NCBI RefSeq assembly: GCF_000403645.1
Contig: NC_021313.1
Location: 248,001 to 312,000 of the forward strand
Length of the DNA: 64,000 bases
Direction of reading: 5' to 3'
Origin: Salinarchaeum sp. Harcht-Bsk1
GTDB lineage: Archaea > Halobacteriota > Halobacteria > Halobacteriales > Salinarchaeaceae
A program made the translations under genes and the position numbers. This document shows positions 25,412 to 33,314 of this stretch, piece by piece. The notes beneath the pieces are model-generated. The model saw nothing but the letters and a program-made list of their open reading frames with translations. It was not told the origin of the DNA and did no database searches. The stretch's first letter is position 1, and every line of letters starts with the position of its first letter.

Positions 25412-26305
25412 TTAGATCGCGTCGCGTGCGTCGTCGACGGCCTCGTCGATCCGGTCGTACGCCGACTCGGGGACCGCGCTCAGGGGTGGCCGAACCGCGT
25501 CGCTGTCGATCACGCCGCGCTGGACGAGCGCGGCCTTCGATGCCGTCGCGAAACCCACGTCGAGACAGACGTCGAAGAGGTCGGCGATGGCGTCGCTGGC
25601 GGCTCTGGCGCGCTCGCTCTCTGGCTCGTCGACGAGCACGGCGAAGACCTCTGGGACGACGTTTGCGAGGGCGTTGACGCCGCCATCGATGCCCATCCGG
25701 AGACCGGGAACGAGCAGCGTGTCCCAGCCCTGGAGGACGAGGAAGTCGTCTGGCGTCTCCCGCAGGAGGTCGAGCGTGTAGTCGAGGTCGCCGCTGGAGT
25801 CCTTGACGCCGATCACGTCGGGGCGCTCGGCGAGGCTCGCGACGGTCTCAGTATCGAGCGAGGTCCCGACGTAGACCGGGATGTTGTAGAGGATAATCGG
25901 GAGCGGCGAGCGGTCGGCGACGGTCGCGAAGAACTCCTCGATGCCGGTCTGGTCGTCGGACGTGTGGAAGAATGGCGGCGTGAGGACGGCGGCGTCAGCG
26001 CCGGCCGTGGCGGCGGCCTCGGCCTTCGCGACGGCGTCGTCGATCGCCGTAGCCGAGACGCCGGCGACGACGGGAATGTCCGGACTGCTCACCTCGACGA
26101 CGGTTTCGGTCACGGCGAGTTGTTCCTCGTCGGTCAGGCTCGCGAACTCGCCGGTCGTCCCACAGGGGAAGAGCCCGGTCACGCCGTTGGATTCGACGTG
26201 GTCGACGACGGCAGCCAGTGCGTCGTGGTCAACGTTCCCGTCGGCGTCGAATGGCGTCACGAGCGGCGGCGTCTCGCCGGTCAGCGCAGTCTGGAGATCG
26301 GACAT
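25412..26305 (-). CDS. DapA-family aldolase (KDG/KDPG aldolase or dihydrodipicolinate synthase)
   Basis: A 297-residue class I aldolase of the DHDPS/NAL family. The GTTGEFASLTDEE motif at the N-terminal side, the YNIPVYVG tyrosine segment and the Schiff-base lysine in VIGVKDSSGD are all present. The family includes dihydrodipicolinate synthase and the 2-keto-3-deoxy-gluconate/6-phosphogluconate aldolase of haloarchaeal sugar breakdown, and sequence alone does not decide between them. No lysine-biosynthesis gene is nearby. The ATG at 26305 (MSDLQTALTG) is chosen; an upstream 34-residue extension is rejected. Confidence 0.88.
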   Translation of the reverse strand: MSDLQTALTGETPPLVTPFDADGNVDHDALAAVVDHVESNGVTGLFPCGTTGEFASLTDEEQLAVTETVVEVSSPDIPVVAGVSATAIDDAVAKAEAAATAGADAAVLTPPFFHTSDDQTGIEEFFATVADRSPLPIILYNIPVYVGTSLDTETVASLAERPDVIGVKDSSGDLDYTLDLLRETPDDFLVLQGWDTLLVPGLRMGIDGGVNALANVVPEVFAVLVDEPESERARAASDAIADLFDVCLDVGFATASKAALVQRGVIDSDAVRPPLSAVPESAYDRIDEAVDDARDAI

Positions 26306-26453
26306 ACGTCGGTCTGTGCCACGCGGGGCGAAAGCACTTGTCCTCGCGGAAGCGAGATAGCGGTCACGGCCGAGCGCAGCGACCGTGGAAACCGGCGGTT
26401 TCGCCACGCTCGCCCCATGTGGAGGGCTGCCACGCCGGCGGTCGTTTGAACAC

Positions 26454-26463
26454 GCTTTTAATG
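26454..26463 (+). promoter_or_regulatory. TATA-like box for the L7Ae-Ndk operon
   Basis: The motif gcttttaatg is the only strong AT-rich box between the aldolase and L7Ae. Transcription would start near 26485, giving a leader of about 125 bases before the L7Ae ATG. That is long for a haloarchaeon and contains the upstream ORF and a Shine-Dalgarno. Confidence 0.5.
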
Positions 26464-26503
26464 GGCCCCATCGATAGTTCGGAGTACAGCCTGCACCGGG
26501 TTG

Positions 26504-26608
26504 ATGAAGCTCCTAGCCACACAGGACTATGCCCGCTCACGGCGGGGCCGGTACGCCGAAGAGGCGGCCGGGATGGCAGGGGAGCCCGAGCCCGAGTGCA
26601 GGAGGTGA
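26504..26608 (+). CDS. Candidate 34-codon leader ORF upstream of L7Ae
   Basis: Starting at ATG 26504 this frame encodes [13 protein letters not shown] and a basic-then-acidic remainder. It stops at TGA 26606-26608, within the Shine-Dalgarno of rpl7ae. A ribosome finishing this frame would be on the L7Ae start site, so it could couple or regulate L7Ae translation. The frame has no recognised family and may be chance; the overlap of stop and SD is what makes it notable. The ATG lies in a tgatga box. Confidence 0.3.
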   Translation: MKLLATQDYARSRRGRYAEEAAGMAGEPEPECRR

Positions 26609-26610
26609 TC
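26601..26610 (+). promoter_or_regulatory. Strong Shine-Dalgarno for L7Ae
   Basis: ggaggtgatc is a ten-base perfect complement to the conserved archaeal 16S rRNA 3' end (gatcacctcc). It ends two bases before the ATG at 26613. Such an extended match is exceptional in this window, where most genes appear leaderless or lack an SD. Confidence 0.8.
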
Positions 26611-26612
26611 CA

Positions 26613-26975
26613 ATGCCAGTATACGTAGATTTCGACGTGCCGGCTGACCTTCAGGACGACGCCCTCGAGGCGCTGGAGGTTGCCCGGGACACAGGTCAGG
26701 TGAAGAAGGGAACGAACGAGGCGACGAAGTCCATCGAGCGAGGCAACGCTTCGCTCGTCGTCATCGCGGAGGACGTCACGCCCGAGGAGATCGTCATGCA
26801 CCTCCCCGAGCTCGCCGACGAGAAGGGCGTCCCGTTCGTCTTCGTGGACGAGCAGGATCAGGTCGGCCACGCCGCCGGTCTCGAGGTCGGCTCCGCCGCG
26901 GCAGCCGTCGTCGACGCCGGCGACGCCGAGGACGACGTCGAGGACATCGCCGCCAAGGTCGAGGAACTCCGGTAA
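26613..26975 (+). CDS. rpl7ae: 50S ribosomal protein L7Ae
   Basis: A 120-residue multifunctional kink-turn RNA-binding protein: a component of the large ribosomal subunit, box C/D and H/ACA RNPs and RNase P. It has the family core [22 protein letters not shown] (split here) and [22 protein letters not shown]. The haloarchaeal acidic C-terminal helix ([17 protein letters not shown]) is also present. It is first gene of the L7Ae-S28e-L24e-Ndk operon. Archaeal L7Ae can bind its own leader, and here the leader is long with a strong SD, so feedback control is plausible. Confidence 0.97.
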   Translation: MPVYVDFDVPADLQDDALEALEVARDTGQVKKGTNEATKSIERGNASLVVIAEDVTPEEIVMHLPELADEKGVPFVFVDEQDQVGHAAGLEVGSAAAAVVDAGDAEDDVEDIAAKVEELR

Positions 26976-26981
26976 TCGCCC

Positions 26982-27206
26982 ATGAGCGCCGAAGAGTCCG
27001 AGGCCGGCTCCACGCCGGCTGAAGTCATCGAGGTCGTCGGCAAGACCGGCATGCACGGCGAAGCCATGCAGGTCAAGTGCCGGATCCGCGAGGGCGACAA
27101 CCAGGGACGAATCATCACGCGCAACGTCCTGGGGCCCGTCCGCGAGGGCGACGTGCTCCAGCTGCGCGAGACGGCCCGCGAGGCCGACTCCATCGGAGGC
27201 CAGTAA
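26982..27206 (+). CDS. rps28e: 30S ribosomal protein S28e
   Basis: A 74-residue OB-fold protein of the small subunit. It has [21 protein letters not shown] and the conserved C-terminal [15 protein letters not shown], the usual signature of S28e/S33. It begins six bases after the L7Ae stop, so is cotranscribed. Confidence 0.96.
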   Translation: MSAEESEAGSTPAEVIEVVGKTGMHGEAMQVKCRIREGDNQGRIITRNVLGPVREGDVLQLRETAREADSIGGQ

Positions 27207-27208
27207 CG

Positions 27209-27571
27209 ATGCCCCAGACCCGAGAGTGCGACTACTGCAGTAGCGAAATCCCGCCGGGCACGGGCACCATGTTCGTGCGCACCGACGGCACCACGATCCA
27301 CTACTGCTCCTCGAAGTGCGAGAAGAACGCCGAACTCGGCCGCGAACCCCGCGACCTGGAGTGGATCCAGGACGAGGAGGCCGAGCGACTCGCTCGCGCC
27401 GAGGAGGGCGCCGAGGAGTCCGTGGAGGAATCCGTCGAGGAGCCCGACGTGACCGAGGAGGATTCCGAGGACGACTCCGCAGACGCCGACGAGGCGGAAA
27501 CGTCCGACGAGGCCGACGCTGACGAGACCGAGGCAGACGACGAAGACGTCGAAGAGGACGACGAAGAATGA
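27209..27571 (+). CDS. rpl24e: 50S ribosomal protein L24e with long acidic tail
   Basis: A 120-residue protein. Residues 1-58 are a normal L24e with a zinc finger (C7, C10, C33, C37) and the family block [17 protein letters not shown]. The remaining 60 residues are almost entirely Glu/Asp with Ser/Ala/Thr. Haloarchaeal L24e is usually about 60-70 residues, so the tail is a large lineage-specific extension. It starts two bases after the rps28e stop and overlaps ndk by four bases (ATGA), so it is in the same operon. The tail's function is unknown. Confidence 0.95.
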   Translation: MPQTRECDYCSSEIPPGTGTMFVRTDGTTIHYCSSKCEKNAELGREPRDLEWIQDEEAERLARAEEGAEESVEESVEEPDVTEEDSEDDSADADEAETSDEADADETEADDEDVEEDDEE

Positions 27572-28026
27572 GCGAGCGCACCTTCGTGATGGTCAAGCCC
27601 GACGGCGTCCAGCGCGGGCTGATCGGCGAGATCGTATCGCGACTCGAGGAGCGCGGGCTCAAGCTCGTCGCCGGCAAGTTCATGCAGATCGACCAGGAGC
27701 TCGCCGGGGACCACTACGGCGAGCACGAGGACAAGCCGTTCTTCGACGACCTCGTGTCCTTCATCACCTCCGGACCAGTCTTCGCGATGGTCTGGGAGGG
27801 GCAGGACGCGACGCGGCAGGTCCGCCGGATGATGGGCGCGACCGATCCCGCCGACGCCGCCCCCGGCACGATCCGGGGCGACTTCGGTCTCGACCTCGGC
27901 CGGAACGTGATCCACGGCTCCGACCACGAGGACGAGGGCGCGAACGAGCGCGAGATCGACCTGTTCTTCGACGACGACGAACTGGTCGACTACGAGCGCA
28001 TCGACGAGACCTGGCTGTACGAGTAG
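27568..28026 (+). CDS. ndk: Nucleoside diphosphate kinase
   Basis: A 152-residue enzyme transferring the gamma-phosphate between NTPs and NDPs. The catalytic histidine is His116 in NVIHGSD, and the N-terminus has [17 protein letters not shown]. It is the last gene of the L7Ae operon (ATGA overlap with rpl24e). In many archaea this operon continues with infB, but here the next gene is a penicillin-acylase homologue with its own TATA box. A T-run follows the stop at 28051-28055. Confidence 0.97.
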   Translation: MSERTFVMVKPDGVQRGLIGEIVSRLEERGLKLVAGKFMQIDQELAGDHYGEHEDKPFFDDLVSFITSGPVFAMVWEGQDATRQVRRMMGATDPADAAPGTIRGDFGLDLGRNVIHGSDHEDEGANEREIDLFFDDDELVDYERIDETWLYE

Positions 28027-28050
28027 TCAGCGTTTCGGCGTTCGCGGCGG

Positions 28051-28055
28051 TTTTT
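28051..28055 (+). terminator. Probable T-run terminator after ndk
   Basis: Five T after the GC-rich gcggcgg, 25 bases past the ndk stop. No stable hairpin is needed for archaeal termination; the assignment rests on position and sequence only. Confidence 0.4.
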
Positions 28056-28126
28056 CGCGGTGCTGTGCGCTTTCGAACAGGGACGACCCCGTCACCATAG
28101 CGGCGAACCAGTCACTCGGGCCGCAG

Positions 28127-28133
28127 CTATAAG
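28127..28133 (+). promoter_or_regulatory. TATA-like box for the penicillin acylase gene
   Basis: ctataag is centred 27 bases before the GTG at 28157, giving a leaderless transcript and supporting that start codon. Confidence 0.5.
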
Positions 28134-28156
28134 CCACCGGAGGCAAATCTTGCGCT

Positions 28157-30634
28157 GTGGTCTCGGAGCACACGCGCAGGGCGATCCTCGGGGCAGCGCT
28201 CGGGAGCGGGATCGCGATCAGCGGCGTCCCGCAGATCCGCCGGTACCTTCGACTGTTCGCGCCCCTCTCCGGCGGCGCGTGGGACGCCGCGCGACGCGAT
28301 CCAGGCGGCGACTTCGCGAGCCCGTACGGCGACGCGACGATCCGCAAGGACGAGTACGGCGTCCCCCACGTCGACGCCGAGAGCGAGGAAGCCCTGGCAT
28401 ACGCCACGGGCTACGTCCACGGCACCGACCGGCTCTTCCAGATGGACCTGTTCCGCCGGCAGATGCGCGGGACGCTCTCGGCAGTCGCCGGCGACGCGAC
28501 GGTCGAGTCCGACGAGTTCCACCGCCGCATGGACTTCACCGCCGCAGCGGAGGCGACGGTCGAGCAACTGCGTGGCACCGAGACGGAACCGATCGTCGAG
28601 GCCTACGTCGAGGGCGTCAACGAGGCCCGCCGAACGGAGGGGCTCCAGCTCGAGTTCGAGTTACTGGAGTACGAGCCCGATCCCTGGACGGCGACCGACG
28701 TCATGCTCGTCGAGAAGCAGATTTCCTGGGGCCTGACCGGGAACTTCCGGCCGCTCCAGCAGGCCGTCGTCGCCGACGAGTTCGGCGAGGACGTCGTCGA
28801 GCGGCTCTACCCCGACCGGATGGACCACGACTCGCCGATCCTCCGGGAGCAGACGCTCGAATCAGGTTCCCAGGAGCTTCCGGGTAGCGGTGCGGCTGCA
28901 GAGGCGTCTGCGCTGATCGGTGACGAACTCAAATCGGTGAGCGATCGGGCTGACCGAAAACCGACCGGACCCAGCGGTACCGGCGGCCATCGCGTCGGCC
29001 CCGAACTCGCCGACTACTGCTCACAGTTCACCTGGCCGACCGGCGTCGGCTCGAACTCCTGGGTCGTCTCCGGCGAGCACACCGCCGACGGCGAACCGAT
29101 CGTCTGCAACGATCCCCACCTCCTCCTGCTCGCGCCGCCGGTGTGGTACGAGCAGCACCTCGAGTGTGCGGCCTTCGAGACGCGCGGAGTCGCCTTCCCG
29201 GGCGCGCCCTTCGTCGTCATCGGCGAGAACGACTCCGGTGCCTGGGGATTCACCAACGTCGGCGCGGACGTCTGCGACCACTACAGCTACGAGACCGACG
29301 GCAACCGTTACCGCTACGGCGACGAGTGGCGCGAGTTCGAGACGGAGGAGGTCGAAATCGAGGTCGACGGTGCGAGCAACGAGACGATCACACGCCGGAA
29401 GACCGTCCACGGCCCGGTCGTCGAGGAGGCTGGCCAGGAGGTCGCCGTGCAATGGACTGGGCTCGCGGGCACAGAGACGTTCGCCGCGGTCAGAGACCTC
29501 GCACACAGTGAAGGGCTGGAGGACGCGGTTGCGGCACTCCGGCGTTTCGACGCGCCGACGCAGAACTTCGTGTACGCCGATACGGCCGGCAACACCTTCT
29601 ACTGGACGACGGGGCGGATGCCGATCCGCCGCAGCGACGGCGAGATCGTCCGCGGCGACCGAATCTTCGACGGCTCTGCGCGGGAAGGCGAGTGGACCGG
29701 GTTCGAGCCGTATGGGCAACCGTCCTGGGAGGGCTTCGTTCCGTTCGAGGACAAGCCTGGCGTCGTGAACCCCGACTACCTCGCGACGGCGAATCAGCGC
29801 GTGATCGACGAACCCGGGTTCTACGTCGCGGACGGGTACGCGCCGCCGTTCCGCGGCGCGCGGGCCTACGAACGGCTCGACGCAGCGGTGGCCGAGGGCC
29901 CAGTCGACCTCGATACGATGCGCGACGTCCAGCAGGACGTGCTCGACCGACGGGCACGATTGCTCGTCCCAGACCTCCTCGAGGTGCGGGACCGGCTCTC
30001 CGGCGGCGCAGCGTCGCTCGCCGACGACCTCGATGGATGGGACGAGCGGACGACGACGGACTCTCGCGGCGCGCTCGCCTTCGACCACCTGCTCGACGCG
30101 TTCCGCGAAATCGTCTTCGAGGAGCCCTTCGAGGCCAGGTCGGCCCTCGACGACCTCGATTCGCTGCCGACCCCGAACGACTGGATCCTCCTCACGCTCC
30201 CCGCCGACGATCCGTGGTTCGATCGCGACGCGGTGCCGGCACGCGAGGACGCACTGATCGAAGCCGCCGAGCGTGCAGCGGCCGAAATCGACGACGCGGG
30301 CCACGGCACGTACGGCGACGCGAACCGACTCGGCATCGAGCATCCCCTCGGCGTTGGCTTCCTCGCCTATCCGAGCAAGCCCGCCGAGGGCTCCGACGTG
30401 ACGCTCAAGAACGTCCGCGTCGACGACGACGTCGGCAGCAGCTGGCGGATGCTCGCGCCGCCGAACGGCGACTCGGAGGCGATCCTCCCCGGCGGCAACG
30501 ACGGCGACTACTTCTCCGAGCACTACCACGATCAGCTCTCGATGTGGCTCGACGGCGAGTACAAGACGATGGCACGCGAGCACCGCGGCTCGACGTTCGC
30601 GACCTTCTCCGGCGACGGAGGTGATGGAACGTGA
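28157..30634 (+). CDS. Penicillin acylase family N-terminal nucleophile hydrolase
   Basis: An 825-residue member of the penicillin acylase/acyl-homoserine-lactone acylase family (Ntn hydrolases), which cleave amides or acylated amino compounds. The N-terminus (HTRRAILGAALGSGIAI) has a twin-arginine motif and hydrophobic stretch, so Tat export is likely. The maturation site and nucleophile are in GSNSWVVSG (Ser299, the presumed first residue of the beta chain). The alpha-chain segment has YGVPHVDAESEEAL and the beta-chain NDPHL and NTVG/NVGAD-like motifs. The substrate is unknown. The start is GTG at 28157, supported by the TATA box. Confidence 0.9.
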   Translation: MVSEHTRRAILGAALGSGIAISGVPQIRRYLRLFAPLSGGAWDAARRDPGGDFASPYGDATIRKDEYGVPHVDAESEEALAYATGYVHGTDRLFQMDLFRRQMRGTLSAVAGDATVESDEFHRRMDFTAAAEATVEQLRGTETEPIVEAYVEGVNEARRTEGLQLEFELLEYEPDPWTATDVMLVEKQISWGLTGNFRPLQQAVVADEFGEDVVERLYPDRMDHDSPILREQTLESGSQELPGSGAAAEASALIGDELKSVSDRADRKPTGPSGTGGHRVGPELADYCSQFTWPTGVGSNSWVVSGEHTADGEPIVCNDPHLLLLAPPVWYEQHLECAAFETRGVAFPGAPFVVIGENDSGAWGFTNVGADVCDHYSYETDGNRYRYGDEWREFETEEVEIEVDGASNETITRRKTVHGPVVEEAGQEVAVQWTGLAGTETFAAVRDLAHSEGLEDAVAALRRFDAPTQNFVYADTAGNTFYWTTGRMPIRRSDGEIVRGDRIFDGSAREGEWTGFEPYGQPSWEGFVPFEDKPGVVNPDYLATANQRVIDEPGFYVADGYAPPFRGARAYERLDAAVAEGPVDLDTMRDVQQDVLDRRARLLVPDLLEVRDRLSGGAASLADDLDGWDERTTTDSRGALAFDHLLDAFREIVFEEPFEARSALDDLDSLPTPNDWILLTLPADDPWFDRDAVPAREDALIEAAERAAAEIDDAGHGTYGDANRLGIEHPLGVGFLAYPSKPAEGSDVTLKNVRVDDDVGSSWRMLAPPNGDSEAILPGGNDGDYFSEHYHDQLSMWLDGEYKTMAREHRGSTFATFSGDGGDGT

Positions 30635-30981
30635 GCGTCGTCGCCGAATTCACGACCGAACTCGATCGGATCCGCGCCGAGCGTCGCGCCCGCTGGACCG
30701 CGACGGCGATCGCGCTCGGCATCGGGATCCTGGCCGCCTTCCTCGATCCGCTCGGGATCGTCCTCGGCGCGATGCTCGTCGCACTCCCGGCGATCGATCC
30801 CTACCGCGGCCTGCTCCGTGGACTGGGCTTCGGCGTCCTCGTCGTCGGGCTGCTGGCGATCCAGTTGTTCGTCGCAGGAACGCTGGGCCCCGCAATCGGA
30901 CTCGGGCTTCCCTTCTACCTCGCGATCGGAATCGGGGTGGGGTTCGGCCTGCTCGGCGGGCTGGTCAGGGGAATCGTCTGA
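30631..30981 (+). CDS. Small membrane protein coupled to the acylase gene
   Basis: A 116-residue protein of unknown function with three hydrophobic segments, about residues 23-57 (ATAIALGIGILAAFLDPLG, VLGAMLVALP), 64-85 (FGVLVVGLLAIQLFVAG) and 90-113 (GLGLPFYLAIGIGVGFGLLGG). The GTG start overlaps the acylase stop by four bases (GTGA), showing translational coupling and suggesting it assists or accompanies the exported acylase. I do not recognise a family. Confidence 0.7.
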   Translation: MSVVAEFTTELDRIRAERRARWTATAIALGIGILAAFLDPLGIVLGAMLVALPAIDPYRGLLRGLGFGVLVVGLLAIQLFVAGTLGPAIGLGLPFYLAIGIGVGFGLLGGLVRGIV

Positions 30982-31014
30982 AACCGCAGCTGCTGGGAAA
31001 ACGGCGGTCGGCAG

Positions 31015-32097
31015 TTAGTCGTCGGCGCTGGCGGGAGCCTGCAGGACGTCGATTTCGCCGGCGTCGAGTTCAGCCTCGACCTCGCGAGCGGCCTGGACCA
31101 TGTTCTCCAGCTTCTGGTAGGCTGCGTTGCGGGGCAGGAGCTTCACGCCACAGTCCGGCGAGACGACGAGCTGTTCGGGCGGAACGATCTCGAGGCCCTT
31201 CTTGATGTTCTCCTTGATCTCTTCGACGGACTCGACCTCGGCAACGTGGGCGTCGAGGACACCCATCGCGAGGTCGGCGGTAAATTCGGGCTCTTTGAAC
31301 ACGTCGACCTGTTCGAAGTCGCCGTTTGCGAGTTCGAGGTCGAACTCGTCGACCGGGAACTCGAGGATCTCGGGGTAGATCCGGGAATAGTCGCCGTAGC
31401 AAACGTGGAGCCCGATGCGGACGTCCTCGGGGAGGTCCTCGACGACGCGCTCGAGGGCCTCGCCGACGATGGCGTGATCGTCCTCGTGCTGGGCGAGCGC
31501 GGGCTCGTCGATCTGGATGTAGCGTGCGCCGGCGTCGACGAGCTTCTCGACCTCCTCGTTGACGAGTTCCGCGAGGTCGTTGGCGAGGTCGGCGGTCGTC
31601 TCGTAGTGCTCGTTGAACACCCAGCGGGCCAGCGTGTAGGGGCCCGTGATCGGGACCTTGACGGGGCGGTCGGCGACCTCCGACGTGAACTCGTACTCGT
31701 CGACGAGCCACTGCTCGCCGTACTCGACCTCCGAGACGACGGAGGGCTTGTCGAAGTAGTTGTGGCCCCAGACCTTCACCGGCCCGTTGAACTCGTAGCC
31801 CTCGATTCGTTCGGCGAAGTACTCGACCATCTCCGTCCGGCGCATCTCACCGTCGACGACCACGTCGAGCCCGGCGCGTTCGTGTTCCTTCGTGATCAGG
31901 CGAGCCGCGTCGTCCTCGGCCTCGGCCAGCGTCTCCTCGTCGACGGGCTCGAGTTCGACCTGGTCGACGTCCTCCTGGTGGTGACACCGCTCGCGGACGC
32001 GGTTGAGCCACTTCGGCTTCGGGTAGGAGCCGACGACCGTTGTCATGAGGAAGTGGTCGTTCGGGTGGTCCTCGGGACGGAACTGCTCCTTCGTCAT
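31015..32097 (-). CDS. metE: Cobalamin-independent methionine synthase-like (catalytic MetE domain)
   Basis: A 360-residue protein matching the C-terminal catalytic half of MetE, which methylates homocysteine to methionine. Archaeal versions are single-domain 'core' enzymes whose methyl donor may not be methyl-tetrahydrofolate. Motifs seen are TTVVGSYPKP near the N-terminus, the zinc-ligand pair H-x-C in IGLHVCYGDY (about residue 230), DEPAL and the distal cysteine in SPDCGVKLL (about 314). It is the second gene of the pair, with a four-base overlap of start and upstream stop. Confidence 0.9.
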   Translation of the reverse strand: MTKEQFRPEDHPNDHFLMTTVVGSYPKPKWLNRVRERCHHQEDVDQVELEPVDEETLAEAEDDAARLITKEHERAGLDVVVDGEMRRTEMVEYFAERIEGYEFNGPVKVWGHNYFDKPSVVSEVEYGEQWLVDEYEFTSEVADRPVKVPITGPYTLARWVFNEHYETTADLANDLAELVNEEVEKLVDAGARYIQIDEPALAQHEDDHAIVGEALERVVEDLPEDVRIGLHVCYGDYSRIYPEILEFPVDEFDLELANGDFEQVDVFKEPEFTADLAMGVLDAHVAEVESVEEIKENIKKGLEIVPPEQLVVSPDCGVKLLPRNAAYQKLENMVQAAREVEAELDAGEIDVLQAPASADD

Positions 32098-33107
32098 GCT
32101 TCCACCTCCGTGGTCGCGGCAGCCGCACCGAGCGCCTCCAGCTTCTCGCCGAAGCGGTTCGTCGGCAGGAAGAACAGGTCGGTGTTCGCCGTCGCGTAGA
32201 TCCGACCGTAATCCGCGGCGGGCGTCTGCTCCTGGAACCACTCGACGCGCTCGCGGATCGTATCGGCGGACTCGACGAGCGTGTTCCGGCCGTCGACCAG
32301 CCCGAGCAGGACGTCGTCCGTGGCGCCGTACTCCTGCGCGTTGTAGACGTTCGCGTCGTGGTCGGAGACGAGGTCGAAGCCGACGGCGTCGATATCCGCG
32401 TCGAGGAGGTGCGCGTAGACGCGCTCATCCAGTGCGCCGTAGACCGGCTGGACGGCGACCTCGGCGTCGATCGCTGTCGCGACGGTGTCGATGGCCTGAC
32501 TCGCGCGCTCGTCGAGGCCCTCTCCAGGCGCTGCTTCGACGAGGGACGGCTCGAGGAGAGTCAGGTGTGCGACGTCGGGGAACTGCTCGGCCTCGTCGGC
32601 GAGGAACGCGGCGACGGCGTCCACGAACTCTGCCTCGTCGCCGTAGTGCTCGTCCGTCGCGAGGTCGGCGAGCGTGTAGGGACCGGGCAGTACGGCGGCG
32701 AGATCGGCGTCGGACTCGTGCTCTGCGGTGATCTCGGCGGCTGCCTCGAGTTCTGCGGCGACGTCGCCGCTCGCCTCGAGGTCGTCCGTGACCACCGGCT
32801 CCCGGTAGAAGTTGTTGTTATTGTAGTACCGGACGATCCCGCGCGTATCAACTGCGTCGGCAACCGCGAGCGGGTGGGCGAGCATGTCGTCCCAGCGGAG
32901 CTGTCCCTCGACGACCAGGTCGAGCCCGGCGTCGAGTTGCTGCGTTACGACCTCCTCGCGAGCCTCCTCATACACGCCCGTGATCTCGGCACCTTCGGTG
33001 CCGTCGATCAGATCGTGCTTCTGATGCCCTTTCAGTTCCTCCAGATCCCGCTTGGCCCAGTCGGGCAAGGGGTACAGTCCCGGCGTCGTCGAGACGAGTT
33101 CCGTCAT
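32094..33107 (-). CDS. MetE-like paralogue lacking zinc ligands
   Basis: A 337-residue MetE-fold paralogue, coupled to the catalytic MetE downstream (stop and start overlap as ATGA). It begins MTELVSTTPGLYPLPDWAKRDL and has VLPGPYTLADLA as in MetE. Where the partner has H-x-C it reads VAVQPVYGAL, and the distal C-G-V-K region is missing, so zinc should not bind. It probably acts as the non-catalytic partner, as the N-terminal half of full MetE does, perhaps binding the methyl donor. It has its own TATA-like box upstream, being the first gene of the operon. Confidence 0.85.
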   Translation of the reverse strand: MTELVSTTPGLYPLPDWAKRDLEELKGHQKHDLIDGTEGAEITGVYEEAREEVVTQQLDAGLDLVVEGQLRWDDMLAHPLAVADAVDTRGIVRYYNNNNFYREPVVTDDLEASGDVAAELEAAAEITAEHESDADLAAVLPGPYTLADLATDEHYGDEAEFVDAVAAFLADEAEQFPDVAHLTLLEPSLVEAAPGEGLDERASQAIDTVATAIDAEVAVQPVYGALDERVYAHLLDADIDAVGFDLVSDHDANVYNAQEYGATDDVLLGLVDGRNTLVESADTIRERVEWFQEQTPAADYGRIYATANTDLFFLPTNRFGEKLEALGAAAATTEVEA

Positions 33108-33133
33108 GCTACCGCCGACTACGTAATGACGGG

Positions 33134-33145
33134 CTTTAATATTTG
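33134..33145 (-). promoter_or_regulatory. TATA-like box for the MetE operon
   Basis: The minus strand reads caaatattaaag, roughly 27-38 bases before the ATG at 33107. A second AT-rich motif (gtataaaattg) lies near 33154-33164. The whole 33110-33185 stretch is unusually AT-rich for this genome, as expected of a strong regulated promoter. Confidence 0.5.
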
Positions 33146-33314
33146 CTCTTCAATTTTATACGTTGTAGTAATCTATCTCGGTCACCGCTTGCGAATGACT
33201 CCCACTATCAGACCAAACAGGAGGGCGAGTGCTGAATGGAAATGGACCTACCGGAGCGCTAATGGGAACTGACCTGACAAAGTGCTATATGGAGACGGTA
33301 TGGCCGCGTTCGAA

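Noticed and set aside
24514-25677. 387-residue plus-strand frame with (KEREKEPG)n
   Set aside because: The repeat-encoded peptide is just the translation of a 24-bp DNA array whose period is a multiple of three. The rest is antisense to kptA and the aldolase.
26482-26530. Complete kink-turn in the L7Ae leader
   Set aside because: A tgatga box C-like sequence is present but no matching CTGA box D and stems could be found, so I did not list it as a feature.
29021-30583. 520-residue minus-strand frame over the penicillin acylase
   Set aside because: Antisense to a well-supported gene; composition is typical of reverse-frame haloarchaeal DNA.
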